64,000 nt of DNA from Pseudomonas canadensis (GTDB lineage: Bacteria > Pseudomonadota > Gammaproteobacteria > Pseudomonadales > Pseudomonadaceae). The DNA lies in the NCBI RefSeq assembly GCF_000503215.1, contig NZ_AYTD01000013.1, positions 672,009 to 736,008 of the forward strand. The letters run 5' to 3'. Position 1 is the stretch's first letter; each line of letters opens with the position of its first letter. Under the pieces are notes generated by a model, which had not been told where the DNA came from, did not search any database, and saw only the letters and a program-made list of their open reading frames with translations. This document shows positions 50,241-58,693 of the stretch, piece after piece. A program made the position numbers and the translations under genes.

Positions 50241-51404
50241 CTAACGCGTTTTTGCAGGGCGGCTCACAAACCCCAGCACCCGCGCCAGCATCCGATCACA
50301 CGCCTGCAACTGCGCCACGCTGATGAACTCGTCCGGCTTGTGCCCCTGCTCCATGCTGCCCGGCCCGCACACCACCGTGGGAATGCCGGCTTGGTCGAAC
50401 AGCCCACCTTCAGTGCCAAAAGCCACGGTGCCGAATTCCCTTGAGCCGCAGAACTGCGCCACCCACTCGGCGGCCTGACTTTCCAGCGACGTGGCCAAAC
50501 CTGGATAGCTGGACAACTCGCTGAGACTGATCGCCGATTGCCCACTCACCGCCCGCATCGCCGGCAGCAGGGTCTGCTCGGCGTATACCTGTAATTGCCG
50601 GGCAACCTGCCAGGGATCCTGAGTCGGCAAGGAGCGCACTTCGAAGTCGAAACTGCAATCCTGCGGGACGATATTCAGGGCCTTGCCGCCGTTGATAAGG
50701 CCGGTCTGCACCGTGGAAAATGCCGGATCGAAACGCTGATCCAGATGCTGCGGCGCCTTGAGCGCTTCGCCGAGCCGCACCAGTTCGCTGATCAAGCGCG
50801 CGGCGTATTCAATGGCATTCACGCCCGTCGGCGCATAGGCCGAATGGCACGCCGCACCGTGCACGTGGCAACGCATCGCCAGTTTGCCCTTGTGGCCGAG
50901 TACCGGCTTGAGTTCGGTGGGTTCGCCGATCACGCACAGCAGCGGTTTGACCGGTTGCCCATGGAATCGCTCGATCAGCGAACGCACACCCAGGCAACCG
51001 ACTTCTTCGTCATACGACAGCGCAATGTGCACCGGCATACGCAGCGAAGCCTTCGCCAGGGCCGGCACACACGCCAGCACACAGGCGATATACCCCTTCA
51101 TGTCTGCCGTGCCACGACCGTACAACTTGCCGTCTTTCTCGGTGAGGTCAAACGGCGCCACGCTCCAGCGCTGCCCATCCACCGGCACCACGTCGGTATG
51201 CCCGGACAACACAATGCCGGGCACTTCTGCCGGGCCGATAGTGGCGAGCAGATTGGCCTTGCTCTTGTGTTCGTTGTACACCAGCTCGCAGGCTACGCCC
51301 TGGTCCTGCAAATACGTGCGCACAAAGTCGATCAAGGCCAGGTTGGATTCGCGGCTGGTGGTGTCAAAACGCACCAGTTGCGCCAGCAGGTCGCGGCTGT
51401 TCAT
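50241..51404 (-). CDS. ArgE-like N-acyl amino acid deacylase (M20)
   Basis: A 387-aa M20 metallopeptidase. Zinc ligands are at GHTDVVPVDGQRWSVAPFDL and YGRGTADMKGYIACVLACVP (near residues 78-112), the catalytic Glu is in SYDEEVGCLGVRSLIERFHG, and VIGEPTELKPVLGHKGKLA follows. It resembles acetylornithine deacetylase. Here it lies in a catabolic cluster, not with arginine genes, so another N-acyl amino acid is likely. It overlaps the DUF1028 gene by ATGA. Confidence 0.9.
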   Translation of the reverse strand: MNSRDLLAQLVRFDTTSRESNLALIDFVRTYLQDQGVACELVYNEHKSKANLLATIGPAEVPGIVLSGHTDVVPVDGQRWSVAPFDLTEKDGKLYGRGTADMKGYIACVLACVPALAKASLRMPVHIALSYDEEVGCLGVRSLIERFHGQPVKPLLCVIGEPTELKPVLGHKGKLAMRCHVHGAACHSAYAPTGVNAIEYAARLISELVRLGEALKAPQHLDQRFDPAFSTVQTGLINGGKALNIVPQDCSFDFEVRSLPTQDPWQVARQLQVYAEQTLLPAMRAVSGQSAISLSELSSYPGLATSLESQAAEWVAQFCGSREFGTVAFGTEGGLFDQAGIPTVVCGPGSMEQGHKPDEFISVAQLQACDRMLARVLGFVSRPAKTR

Positions 51405-52075
51405 CGGTCGTCTCCCGGTACGGCGTAGCCGGGTGCGACCTGTGGGTTGATGGCGCGGTCGATGTAGGCCTGCAACTGCCCGCGATAAGCCTGCCAGAGC
51501 TGGTCGAGGGCGCCGATGGGGTCTTCATCCGCCCAGTCCACGCGCAGGTTGACGATGGGCCACAAGAGGTCATCCACCACCACCAGTGCCGCCGAATGCA
51601 CCGGCCCCGCTTCACCACCGCCTGCCACACCGGCGTGCATCGCCGCCAGCAGGCGGTCGGCCAGATGTCCGGAGGCCTGTTCGAAAGCCGCCACCATGGC
51701 GTCGATCACAGCAGGTTGGGCGAGCATATTCCCCGCCGCCACACACTGCTCTCCACTCACCGCATGGTGGATGCCCAGAGTCTGCGCGCCGCTGAAATGC
51801 GCCGTGCGGCCTGCGTTATCAATCACCGTCACCTGGCGATACTCACTGTGATCCTGCCCAGCCAAGGCGGCAAGCGCCTCACTCGGCGCCATCCCTTGCT
51901 CCAGCAAGTCGAGCACCTGGGGCCCCAGGCTCGGCAAGGTGATGTTCTGCGACGCCACCGCCCCCACGCCGGGCCGCAGCCACGGGCAACGCGCGCCCAC
52001 GGCAATGCTCGATGAGCTGATGGCGATGCCCAACTGGCCCGTCTCGGCGCAGCGGGCGACAACGGAAAAAGTCAT
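51401..52075 (-). CDS. DUF1028 (Ntn-hydrolase-fold) protein
   Basis: A 224-aa protein MTFSVVARCAETGQLGIAIS, then SSSIAVGARCPWLRPGVGAV and ASQNITLPSLGPQVLDLLEQ: the DUF1028 hallmark start and conserved Ser/Arg/Gln set. A related fold is used by Ntn hydrolases. It often sits with amino-acid-type catabolic genes. It directly precedes the ArgE-like gene in transcription, with overlapping start and stop. Confidence 0.88.
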   Translation of the reverse strand: MTFSVVARCAETGQLGIAISSSSIAVGARCPWLRPGVGAVASQNITLPSLGPQVLDLLEQGMAPSEALAALAGQDHSEYRQVTVIDNAGRTAHFSGAQTLGIHHAVSGEQCVAAGNMLAQPAVIDAMVAAFEQASGHLADRLLAAMHAGVAGGGEAGPVHSAALVVVDDLLWPIVNLRVDWADEDPIGALDQLWQAYRGQLQAYIDRAINPQVAPGYAVPGDDR

Positions 52076-52084
52076 GTGGAGTCC

Positions 52085-52816
52085 TCAGTCGAGCACGGAA
52101 GGGTCTGCGTCGATCATCAACTGCTTCATTTCTTCAAAGTGCTGACGCGAGAAATCGGCAATACCTTCCCAGCCGCGCGCGGTTTTTTCCGCCACTTCAT
52201 CGGACAACACCCGCAACGGCTGCCCGGTGGACCAGGCGGTGACGAGGATCTGGCAGGCGCGCTCCAGGGTCCAGATATCGTCAAACGCTTCACCGATGGA
52301 ACCCGCCGTGACCATCACGCCGTGGTTGCCCATCAGCAGCCGACTCTTGCCATCCAGCAGCCCGGCCAGGCGCGCGCCTTCGGCCTCGGTGTCGGCCATG
52401 CCGCCGTACAGCTCGTCCACCGCCACGCGGTTGAAATAGCGCGCGGTGTTCTGGTCGATCGGTGGGATATGCGGCTTGGCCAGGCATGCCACAGCGGTGG
52501 TGTAGACCGGGTGCAAATGCAGCACCGCGCGGGTTTGCGGCAGCAGCCGATGAATTTGCCCGTGGATTGACCAGGCGGTGGCGTCCACATTCGGGTGATC
52601 GGCACAGGATGAATCGTCGGCGTTCAGCAGCAACAGGTCACTGGCGCGGATACGGGAGAAGTGCTTCCACTTCGGGTTGAGCAAAAACTGTTTGCCATCG
52701 GCCGATACGGCGGCGCTGAAATGGTTGGCCACCGCTTCATGCATGCCCAGGTGCGCGATGATGCGAAAGGTCGCCGCCAGGTCGATGCGCGTCTGGTCTT
52801 CGTGGGATAACGCCAT
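52085..52816 (-). CDS. Class II aldolase/adducin family protein
   Basis: A 243-aa protein: IIAHLGMHEAVANHFSAAVS, ASDLLLLNADDSSCADHPNV, then VLHLHPVYTTAVACLAKP holding the zinc-binding His pair, and GNHGVMVTAGSIGEAFDDIW with the third. This is a retro-aldol or decarboxylase-type enzyme. The ATG at 52816 gives the family start. It is in the same strand run as the binding protein and the deacylase. Confidence 0.88.
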   Translation of the reverse strand: MALSHEDQTRIDLAATFRIIAHLGMHEAVANHFSAAVSADGKQFLLNPKWKHFSRIRASDLLLLNADDSSCADHPNVDATAWSIHGQIHRLLPQTRAVLHLHPVYTTAVACLAKPHIPPIDQNTARYFNRVAVDELYGGMADTEAEGARLAGLLDGKSRLLMGNHGVMVTAGSIGEAFDDIWTLERACQILVTAWSTGQPLRVLSDEVAEKTARGWEGIADFSRQHFEEMKQLMIDADPSVLD

Positions 52817-52870
52817 GAATCGGTCTCCGCAGGGCGCGGCCGCACGCGAATGCGGCACGCGCTGATAGGT

Positions 52871-53701
52871 TTACTTCGGCATCAGTGCCGCGATGTCGGC
52901 ATCGGTCGGCGCTTCGAAGTTGTACTTCTTGAGCAACGCGGCGTACTCAGGCGTAGCGCGGTATTTTTCCAGGCCGTCGAGCAAGGCCTTCTTCACCGTG
53001 TCATTGCCCTTCTTCACGCCGAAGCCATTGAGCACCGGGTAGATCAGGGTGTCGGACGAGATCACCACGCGGCTGCCAAGCTTGTCGATCACGCCACGGG
53101 CCACGGCAGCGTCGGTGATCTGCGCTTCAACCGCGTGGGCCAGCAGGGCCTGGGTGGTTTGCGGGTCGGTGCTGTATTCGCTGATCTGGATCGGCTTCAG
53201 GCCCTTGGCCACGCAGTACTCGGCCGACAGCTTGTTCATCTGTGCCAACCACGACGTGGCGCCCATCGAGCCGATCTTGTGGCCGCAGAACTCTTCCGGG
53301 GTCTTGGGCTGGAAGCTGCTGTCCTTGAGGGTGAGGATCGACTCGCCGCTCTTGAGGTAAGGGATCATGTCGATGACCTTGACCCGCTCCGCCGTGATGT
53401 ACATCGACGAATTGGTCACATCGAAACGCCCGGCTTGCAAGCCGGTGATCAGGTTGGGGAAACGCGTGTCGAGGGTCTCGACCTTGCGGCCCATGACCTT
53501 GCCCAGGCCGTCCATGAACTCGATGTCAAAGCCTGCGGGCTTGTTGTTATCCATGTACTCATACGGGAAGAACGTTACGTCGGAACCGGCGATGATCTTG
53601 CCGTCCTGCTGGAACGCCGAAGCCGCCAACGAAGTCATCGCAACCGCAGCGCCCAGCAGGCACACGGCAAGGGGACGAACACTTTTACGAAACGCTGTCA
53701 T
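52871..53701 (-). CDS. Amino-acid-type ABC substrate-binding protein
   Basis: A 276-aa family 3 binding protein. A signal peptide of about 31 residues (MTAFRKSVRPLAVCLLGAAV, AMTSLAASA) is followed by IIAGSDVTFFPYEYMDNNKP, AGFDIEFMDGLGKVMGRKVE and RFDVTNSSMYITAERVKVID, typical of polar amino acid import. Together with the fused permease-ATPase at 54642 it makes a complete importer. Confidence 0.9.
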   Translation of the reverse strand: MTAFRKSVRPLAVCLLGAAVAMTSLAASAFQQDGKIIAGSDVTFFPYEYMDNNKPAGFDIEFMDGLGKVMGRKVETLDTRFPNLITGLQAGRFDVTNSSMYITAERVKVIDMIPYLKSGESILTLKDSSFQPKTPEEFCGHKIGSMGATSWLAQMNKLSAEYCVAKGLKPIQISEYSTDPQTTQALLAHAVEAQITDAAVARGVIDKLGSRVVISSDTLIYPVLNGFGVKKGNDTVKKALLDGLEKYRATPEYAALLKKYNFEAPTDADIAALMPK

Positions 53702-53743
53702 GGTGATTACCTGCAAGGTTTTAGTAAGTAGCAAGGAATGTGG

Positions 53744-54616
53744 CTAGGCAGTGGCTGAGTCTTGTCCGGCCTGTTGCACGAAGAACGAAGCGCCACGGGG
53801 CTTTTGCGGCAAGCGCATGTGGTTGTCCGTGGAACGCACCAAGCCACTTTCTTCACCGGCCACCAGCAGGCCGGCATGTGCGCTGGGCAGAGGGTTTTCG
53901 CCGAATGGCAGCGCGTCTTCAGCGGCGTACACGCTGATGAAGAGGGTGCGCGGCAGTTCGGTCTCGTTAGGGCTGGAAGCATGCAAAAGGCGGGTGTGCA
54001 TGAAGCACACGGAGCCCGCGGGACCGTAGCAGGCCACCGCTTGCTGGCAGTGTTCTTCGACGACAGCGTCGTCCACCGAACCGGTAAAACGCTGGTGCTG
54101 CCAGTGTGACCACAGCGGGCCTTTGTGGCTGCCGGGGATCACGTTCAGCGGGCCGTTTTCCGGGGTCACTTCGCTGACCATCAGCAAGGCGGTGACGATA
54201 TCGTCGTTGCTGTGGGGCGTGAACAGGAAGTCCTGGTGCCACTTCACCTGGGTCGCCGTATGGGGCAGTTTCGAGTTGATCTTGCTGTGGTGAAAGCGCG
54301 TGCCGTGGGCGCCGATCAACTGCGCGGAAATCGCCGCCATGCGTGAGTGCAACGCCACACGCTCATAGGCCGCTGAAATCTCGGTGGGCGAACTGACCCG
54401 GCGCAGCGACGGGTGATCGGCGCGGTGATCGCCCTCCAGATCAAAACGCTCGCGGCCATCGAGGGTGGCGCCCCAGCCCTGCGCGTGGCTGCGGCTTTCT
54501 TCGACCCACTGGTCGAAATCGTGCTGCAACGCGGCCACTTCCTCCGGCGACAGCACGCCTTCGACCACCAAGAAACCGTCACGCTGGAATTGTTCGATTT
54601 GCGCTTGCTCGATCAT
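53744..54616 (-). CDS. Phytanoyl-CoA dioxygenase family oxygenase
   Basis: A 290-aa Fe(II)/2-oxoglutarate oxygenase. FQRDGFLVVEGVLSPEEVAA near the start, HHSKINSKLPHTATQVKWHQ then DFLFTPHSNDD give the HxD iron ligands (HQD), and the distal His is in CFMHTRLLHASSPNETELPR. The substrate is unknown; PhyH enzymes hydroxylate amino acids, ectoine or acyl chains. It lies between the binding protein and the transporter. Confidence 0.9.
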   Translation of the reverse strand: MIEQAQIEQFQRDGFLVVEGVLSPEEVAALQHDFDQWVEESRSHAQGWGATLDGRERFDLEGDHRADHPSLRRVSSPTEISAAYERVALHSRMAAISAQLIGAHGTRFHHSKINSKLPHTATQVKWHQDFLFTPHSNDDIVTALLMVSEVTPENGPLNVIPGSHKGPLWSHWQHQRFTGSVDDAVVEEHCQQAVACYGPAGSVCFMHTRLLHASSPNETELPRTLFISVYAAEDALPFGENPLPSAHAGLLVAGEESGLVRSTDNHMRLPQKPRGASFFVQQAGQDSATA

Positions 54617-54641
54617 TGTGTTTTTCCTGAACGTTGAAAGG

Positions 54642-56159
54642 TCACGCCAGCGAGACGTCCTTGAGGAACGCCTCTACGCGTGGGTTGTGGCCGCTGCGCA
54701 AGGCGCCCGGCGTGTCGTCGCAGACCACGCGGCCCTTCTCCATGAACACGATGCGGTCGGAGACCTTGAAGGCGAAGTTCATCTCGTGGGTGACAATCAC
54801 CATGGTGATGCCCTCCTCGGCCAGGGCTTCGATGACTTGCAGCACTTCGTTGACTTTCTCCGGGTCGAGGGCCGAGGTGGGCTCGTCAAACAGCATGATC
54901 TGCGGGCGCATCATCAAGGCGCGGGCGATGGCCACGCGTTGTTGTTGGCCGCCGGACAGCTGGTGCGGGTATTTCCAGGCATGGTCGAGCATGCCGACCT
55001 TGTGCAGCAGTGCGTAGGCCTGCTGCTTGAGCTCAGACGTCGCGCCCAGCCGATGGTATTTCGGCGCCATCAGCAGGTTGTCAAGCACGCTCAAATGCGG
55101 GAACAGGTTGAAGCTCTGGAACACCATGCCGATGTTCAGGCGATGTTCGGCGTGCTCGATGTACTGGGGTTTCTGCGCGCCGACTTTGTTCAGGTGAATA
55201 AAGGGCAGGCCATTGATCCTGATCTCGCCGTTATCCAGTTGTTCAAGGCCGTTGAGCAGGCGGATCAGCGTGGTTTTGCCAGAGCCGGACGGGCCGATCA
55301 CCGACACCACTTCGCCGGGCTGGATCTGCAGGTTGACCGAGCCCAGCACCTCGATATCGTTGTAGGCCTTGTGCAGCCGTGCGGCTTGCAACGCGGGTTC
55401 GCCGTTGCTGGTCGGGCGCGCCAAGGCGATGCGCTGTTGGGTGGCCAGGGCCAGCACCGCTGCATCGGGAACACGGGAGACGTTGCGCTGGTTGACGTCG
55501 AGAAAGCGCTCCAGGCGTTTAAGCAGGAAGTCGAACACCGTGACGATAAACACGTAGAAAAACGCCACCGCCGCCATGGTCTCGATCACCAGGAAGTTCT
55601 GCGAATACAGACGCTGGCCGACCATCAGTATCTCGGTCAGCGAGATCACCGACACCAACGAGGTGAGCTTGACGATAGAGATGTACTCGTTGGCCAGCGA
55701 CGGCAACGCCACCCGCAATGCCTGGGGAATCACTACGCGCCATTGCGTGCCGAAGAACTTCAGGCCCAACGCCCGCGCCGCTTCGCCCTGCCCTTTGGGG
55801 ATCGAGAGCAGGCCACCGCGATGGATCTCGGCCACGTAGGCGGTCTCGCAGATCACCAGCGCCAGCAGGCCGGACCAGAACGGGTCGGCCAGGATCGCCG
55901 AGGTGCCGGGCAACGCTTGCGGCAGGTTGTAGATAAAGATCAGCAGCACCAGCAGCGGCAGGCTGCGGAACAGCCAGATATAACCACGCGCCGGCACGCT
56001 GAGCAGGCCGTGCCTGGATTGCTTGGCCAGCGCCAGCAGAAAGCCCAGGCCGATGCTCAAGACCCAGGTCAGGGTACTGAGCTTGATCACCGTCCACGTC
56101 GCGCGCCAGAACTCGGCATCGCCCAGCAAACCAAACATGTAATTCCAGTCGAATGTCAT
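54642..56159 (-). CDS. Fused amino acid ABC transporter permease and ATPase
   Basis: A 505-aa protein joining two subunits. Residues 1 to about 215 form a HisM-type permease with five hydrophobic helices and the EAA-like stretch LRVALPSLANEYISIVKLTS. Residues about 260-505 form an ATPase with Walker A GPSGSGKTTLIRLLNGLEQL, signature LSGGQQQRVAIARALMMRP, and Walker B IMLFDEPTSALDPEKVNEVL. No separate second permease is visible, so a homodimer is expected. Partner of the binding protein at 52871. Confidence 0.92.
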   Translation of the reverse strand: MTFDWNYMFGLLGDAEFWRATWTVIKLSTLTWVLSIGLGFLLALAKQSRHGLLSVPARGYIWLFRSLPLLVLLIFIYNLPQALPGTSAILADPFWSGLLALVICETAYVAEIHRGGLLSIPKGQGEAARALGLKFFGTQWRVVIPQALRVALPSLANEYISIVKLTSLVSVISLTEILMVGQRLYSQNFLVIETMAAVAFFYVFIVTVFDFLLKRLERFLDVNQRNVSRVPDAAVLALATQQRIALARPTSNGEPALQAARLHKAYNDIEVLGSVNLQIQPGEVVSVIGPSGSGKTTLIRLLNGLEQLDNGEIRINGLPFIHLNKVGAQKPQYIEHAEHRLNIGMVFQSFNLFPHLSVLDNLLMAPKYHRLGATSELKQQAYALLHKVGMLDHAWKYPHQLSGGQQQRVAIARALMMRPQIMLFDEPTSALDPEKVNEVLQVIEALAEEGITMVIVTHEMNFAFKVSDRIVFMEKGRVVCDDTPGALRSGHNPRVEAFLKDVSLA

Positions 56160-56309
56160 CGTCGCTGTGCCCTGAGAAGTTGATCTACATCGATGGGTTC
56201 AGAGTCGTGGCGGGAGGCACTTGGGGTCAATTCGTAAAAGCCGGCCCTTTGAGTAGGGAGAACCTATGCAGTGCCAGGGCGCTTGTTTTCTGTGGTGACT
56301 GGGCATGCT

Positions 56310-56440
56310 GTGGTGAGCGGGCTTGCCCCGCGCTGGGGCGCGAAGCGGCCCCAATCCTGCCCACCTTTTTATAAGTCATCACTCGCCAGCAGATTTTAGG
56401 GCCGCTCCGCGCTCCAGCGCGGGGCAAGCCCGCTCACCAC
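56310..56440. repeat. REP pair (inverted)
   Basis: tgtggtgagcgggcttgccc at the left and gggcaagcccgctcaccaca at the right, in the gap after the LysR gene. Confidence 0.85.
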
Positions 56441-56471
56441 AATGCAGCCGGCGCCTGTATTTGGTGCAAGC

Positions 56472-57449
56472 TCAGCTCACCCCACTCAAGACCCGCACTG
56501 CATGCGGATCAAAAAAGCTCGGCGGCGCCATGCCGGGGATGTACTGGTCGGACACAAACATGCGGCAGCGCTCGGCAAACGCCGACACCACGCGCGACAG
56601 CTGAGTGTTGCTGGCCGTGGCGTACCCCAGGCGCATCGGCCGGTGGGCGCCGGCCAGGCGCAGGCGGATCACGCGCTTGCCGTCCTGGGACAGGTTCGAT
56701 TTCGGCCGCGCATTCGCGAAGGAATAGCCGATCCCATTGCCGACCATGGCACGCACCGTTTCGAGGTTGGTGGAGCGCATGATGATGTTCGGCGTGGTGC
56801 CGGCCTGGATGAACAGGCTGAGGAAATAGTCGCGGCTCCAGGGCGTGTCGAGCAGCACTACCGGGTAGGCCTCAAGGTCTTGCATGCTCACTGCCGGAGA
56901 GTTCGCCAGCGGGTGATACTCGCCGACCATCACATAGGGCGGCAGCTGTGCCAGGGGCTGGAAGTCGATGTCCGGGCTGGTCACCAGGTCGTAGGTCAGG
57001 GCGATATCCAGCTCGCCACTGCGCAGTTTTTCCAGCAACTCTTCGTGGTTGCCTTCGGCTTGCGTCAGCCGCACGCCAGGAAACGCACGGCCGAAACCAA
57101 ACACCAATTCCGGCGTGATCATCGGCGCCAGCGACGCCAGGCAGCCGACCCGCAACGGCCCGCGCACGGTGTTCAAGGACTCCGACGCGATGGTGTAAAG
57201 GTTGGTCATCTGCTCCAGGATCAGCTTGGCTTCCTGCATCACCAGGCGCCCCACCGCCGTGAGGGAAATGCCCTGGGCGTGGTGGCGGATAAACAGCTGG
57301 ATGCCCAGCTCGGCCTCCATATGGGTGATCGCCGCCGAGATCGACGGCGACGACACGTGGATGCGTTCAGCGGCAGCACTGATGCTGCCTGCCTCTCCCG
57401 ACGCAACGAAATACTCCAGTTGACGCTGAGTAATACGACTGAGCATCAC
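56472..57449 (-). CDS. LysR family regulator of the catabolic cluster
   Basis: A 325-aa regulator. The HTH is LEYFVASGEAGSISAAAERI, then HVSSPSISAAITHMEAELGI, and the effector domain has LRVGCLASLAPMITPELVFG. It is divergent from RidA and AroQ-like genes and follows the transporter operon on the same strand. It probably activates one or both arms of the cluster. Confidence 0.92.
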   Translation of the reverse strand: MMLSRITQRQLEYFVASGEAGSISAAAERIHVSSPSISAAITHMEAELGIQLFIRHHAQGISLTAVGRLVMQEAKLILEQMTNLYTIASESLNTVRGPLRVGCLASLAPMITPELVFGFGRAFPGVRLTQAEGNHEELLEKLRSGELDIALTYDLVTSPDIDFQPLAQLPPYVMVGEYHPLANSPAVSMQDLEAYPVVLLDTPWSRDYFLSLFIQAGTTPNIIMRSTNLETVRAMVGNGIGYSFANARPKSNLSQDGKRVIRLRLAGAHRPMRLGYATASNTQLSRVVSAFAERCRMFVSDQYIPGMAPPSFFDPHAVRVLSGVS

Positions 57450-57628
57450 GCCTGCCCCTCAACAATGACTGTACCGGAAGCGTTGCAGGGTTCGTGCCGG
57501 GTCAGGCGCCAGGCGATGAGTTGCACGGGCTTCGGTTTTTCCTAAGCACTACCCCGCACAAATGCTGGTTTCGTCGTAACCGGGCCAGTGTGAAGCTGGC
57601 GGCATCCCGCTTCCCATGAGTTGCCGTT

Positions 57629-58051
57629 ATGCCGACCCACACCCGCATCCGCATGTTCAACACCCAACAGACCTACCCCAACCAGACGCTGGACAACGAC
57701 CTGTGCCAAGCCGTGCGCGCCGGCAACACCATTTATGTGCGCGGCCAGATCGGCACTGATTTCGACGGCAACTTGGTTGGTCTCGGCGATCCACGCGCCC
57801 AGGCCGAACAGGCGATGAAGAACGTCAAGCAACTGCTGGAAGAGGCGGGTTCTGATCTGTCGCACATCGTGAAGACCACCACCTACCTGATCGACCCGCG
57901 CTACCGCGAGCCGGTGTACCAGGAAGTCGGCAAGTGGCTCAAAGGCGTATTCCCGATCTCGACCGGGCTGGTGATCTCGGGCTTGGGCCAGCCGGAGTGG
58001 TTGATGGAAATCGACGTGATTGCGGTTGTGCCGGATGACTGGCAGCCCTGA
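57629..58051 (+). CDS. RidA family enamine/imine deaminase
   Basis: A 140-aa protein: RMFNTQQTYPNQTLDNDLCQ, then VRAGNTIYVRGQIGTDFDGN and EAGSDLSHIVKTTTYLIDPR, and EVGKWLKGVFPISTGLVISG. The catalytic Arg of canonical RidA lies in a xNPYR or DPRYREP-like segment; here DPRYREPVYQEV is present. It hydrolyses reactive enamine intermediates, suggesting that amine oxidation occurs in this pathway. First gene of an operon with AroQ-like and flavin monooxygenase genes. Confidence 0.88.
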   Translation: MPTHTRIRMFNTQQTYPNQTLDNDLCQAVRAGNTIYVRGQIGTDFDGNLVGLGDPRAQAEQAMKNVKQLLEEAGSDLSHIVKTTTYLIDPRYREPVYQEVGKWLKGVFPISTGLVISGLGQPEWLMEIDVIAVVPDDWQP

Positions 58052-58068
58052 ATAACCTGGAGTACGCC

Positions 58069-58509
58069 ATGACCCACCCTGTGTTTTTCCTCAACGGGCC
58101 CAACGCCAACCTCTACGGCCTGGACAAAGCCGGCACCTACGGCAGCGAAAGCTTCGCCAGCATCCAAGCCCGCTGCCAAGACCTCGCCGCGACCCTGGGC
58201 CTGACCTTGGATTTTCGCCAAAGCAACCATGAAGGCGTGCTGGTGGACTGGATTCAAGAGGCACGACTGAACGCCGACGCCATCGTGATCAACGCCGCCG
58301 GGCTCAGCTACAGCTCGGTGCCGATCCTTGATGCGCTGCTGGCCTTCGACGGTCCGATCATCGAAGCGCACATGAGCAATATCTGGAAGCGCGAACGCTT
58401 CCGGCACCACTCCTACGTGTCCAAGGCCGCCACCGGTGTGATCGCCGGGTTGGGGGCGCTGGGTTACCAACTGGCACTCACGGCCGTGGCCGAGCTTTTA
58501 GAAACATAA
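58069..58509 (+). CDS. Type II dehydroquinase-like protein, altered active site
   Basis: A 146-aa protein of AroQ fold: FFLNGPNANLYGLDKAGTYG, then NHEGVLVDWIQEARLNADAI, and the closing EAHMSNIWKRERFRHHSYVS. Catalytic Tyr (TYG), Glu-x-His (EAH) and the second Arg are kept. The usual NPxxxTHTS segment reads NAAGLSYSSV, so the substrate-binding His is replaced by Tyr, and the Pro is lost. Its place in a catabolic cluster, not with shikimate genes, suggests a different substrate or activity. Confidence 0.85.
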   Translation: MTHPVFFLNGPNANLYGLDKAGTYGSESFASIQARCQDLAATLGLTLDFRQSNHEGVLVDWIQEARLNADAIVINAAGLSYSSVPILDALLAFDGPIIEAHMSNIWKRERFRHHSYVSKAATGVIAGLGALGYQLALTAVAELLET

Positions 58510-58531
58510 GCTTCAGAGACAGCCGAGCTGT

Positions 58532-58664
58532 TGTGGTGAGCGGGCTTGCCCCGCGCTGGGGTGCGAAGCGGCCCCACACCTGACAGCGAGGTTTGCCTGA
58601 AAGAACGCCATGACTTGATCAGGGCCGCTACGCGCCCCAGCACGGGGCAAGCCCGCTCACCACA
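58532..58664. repeat. REP pair (inverted)
   Basis: tgtggtgagcgggcttgccc and gggcaagcccgctcaccaca, about 130 bp apart, between the AroQ-like and flavoprotein genes. Confidence 0.85.
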
Positions 58665-58693
58665 AATAGTTAACCTATCCTCGGGAACCGACC

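Noticed and set aside
54465..56183. Open frame of 572 codons on the plus strand
   Set aside because: Antisense to the fused ABC transporter gene; its product has low-complexity composition and no motifs.
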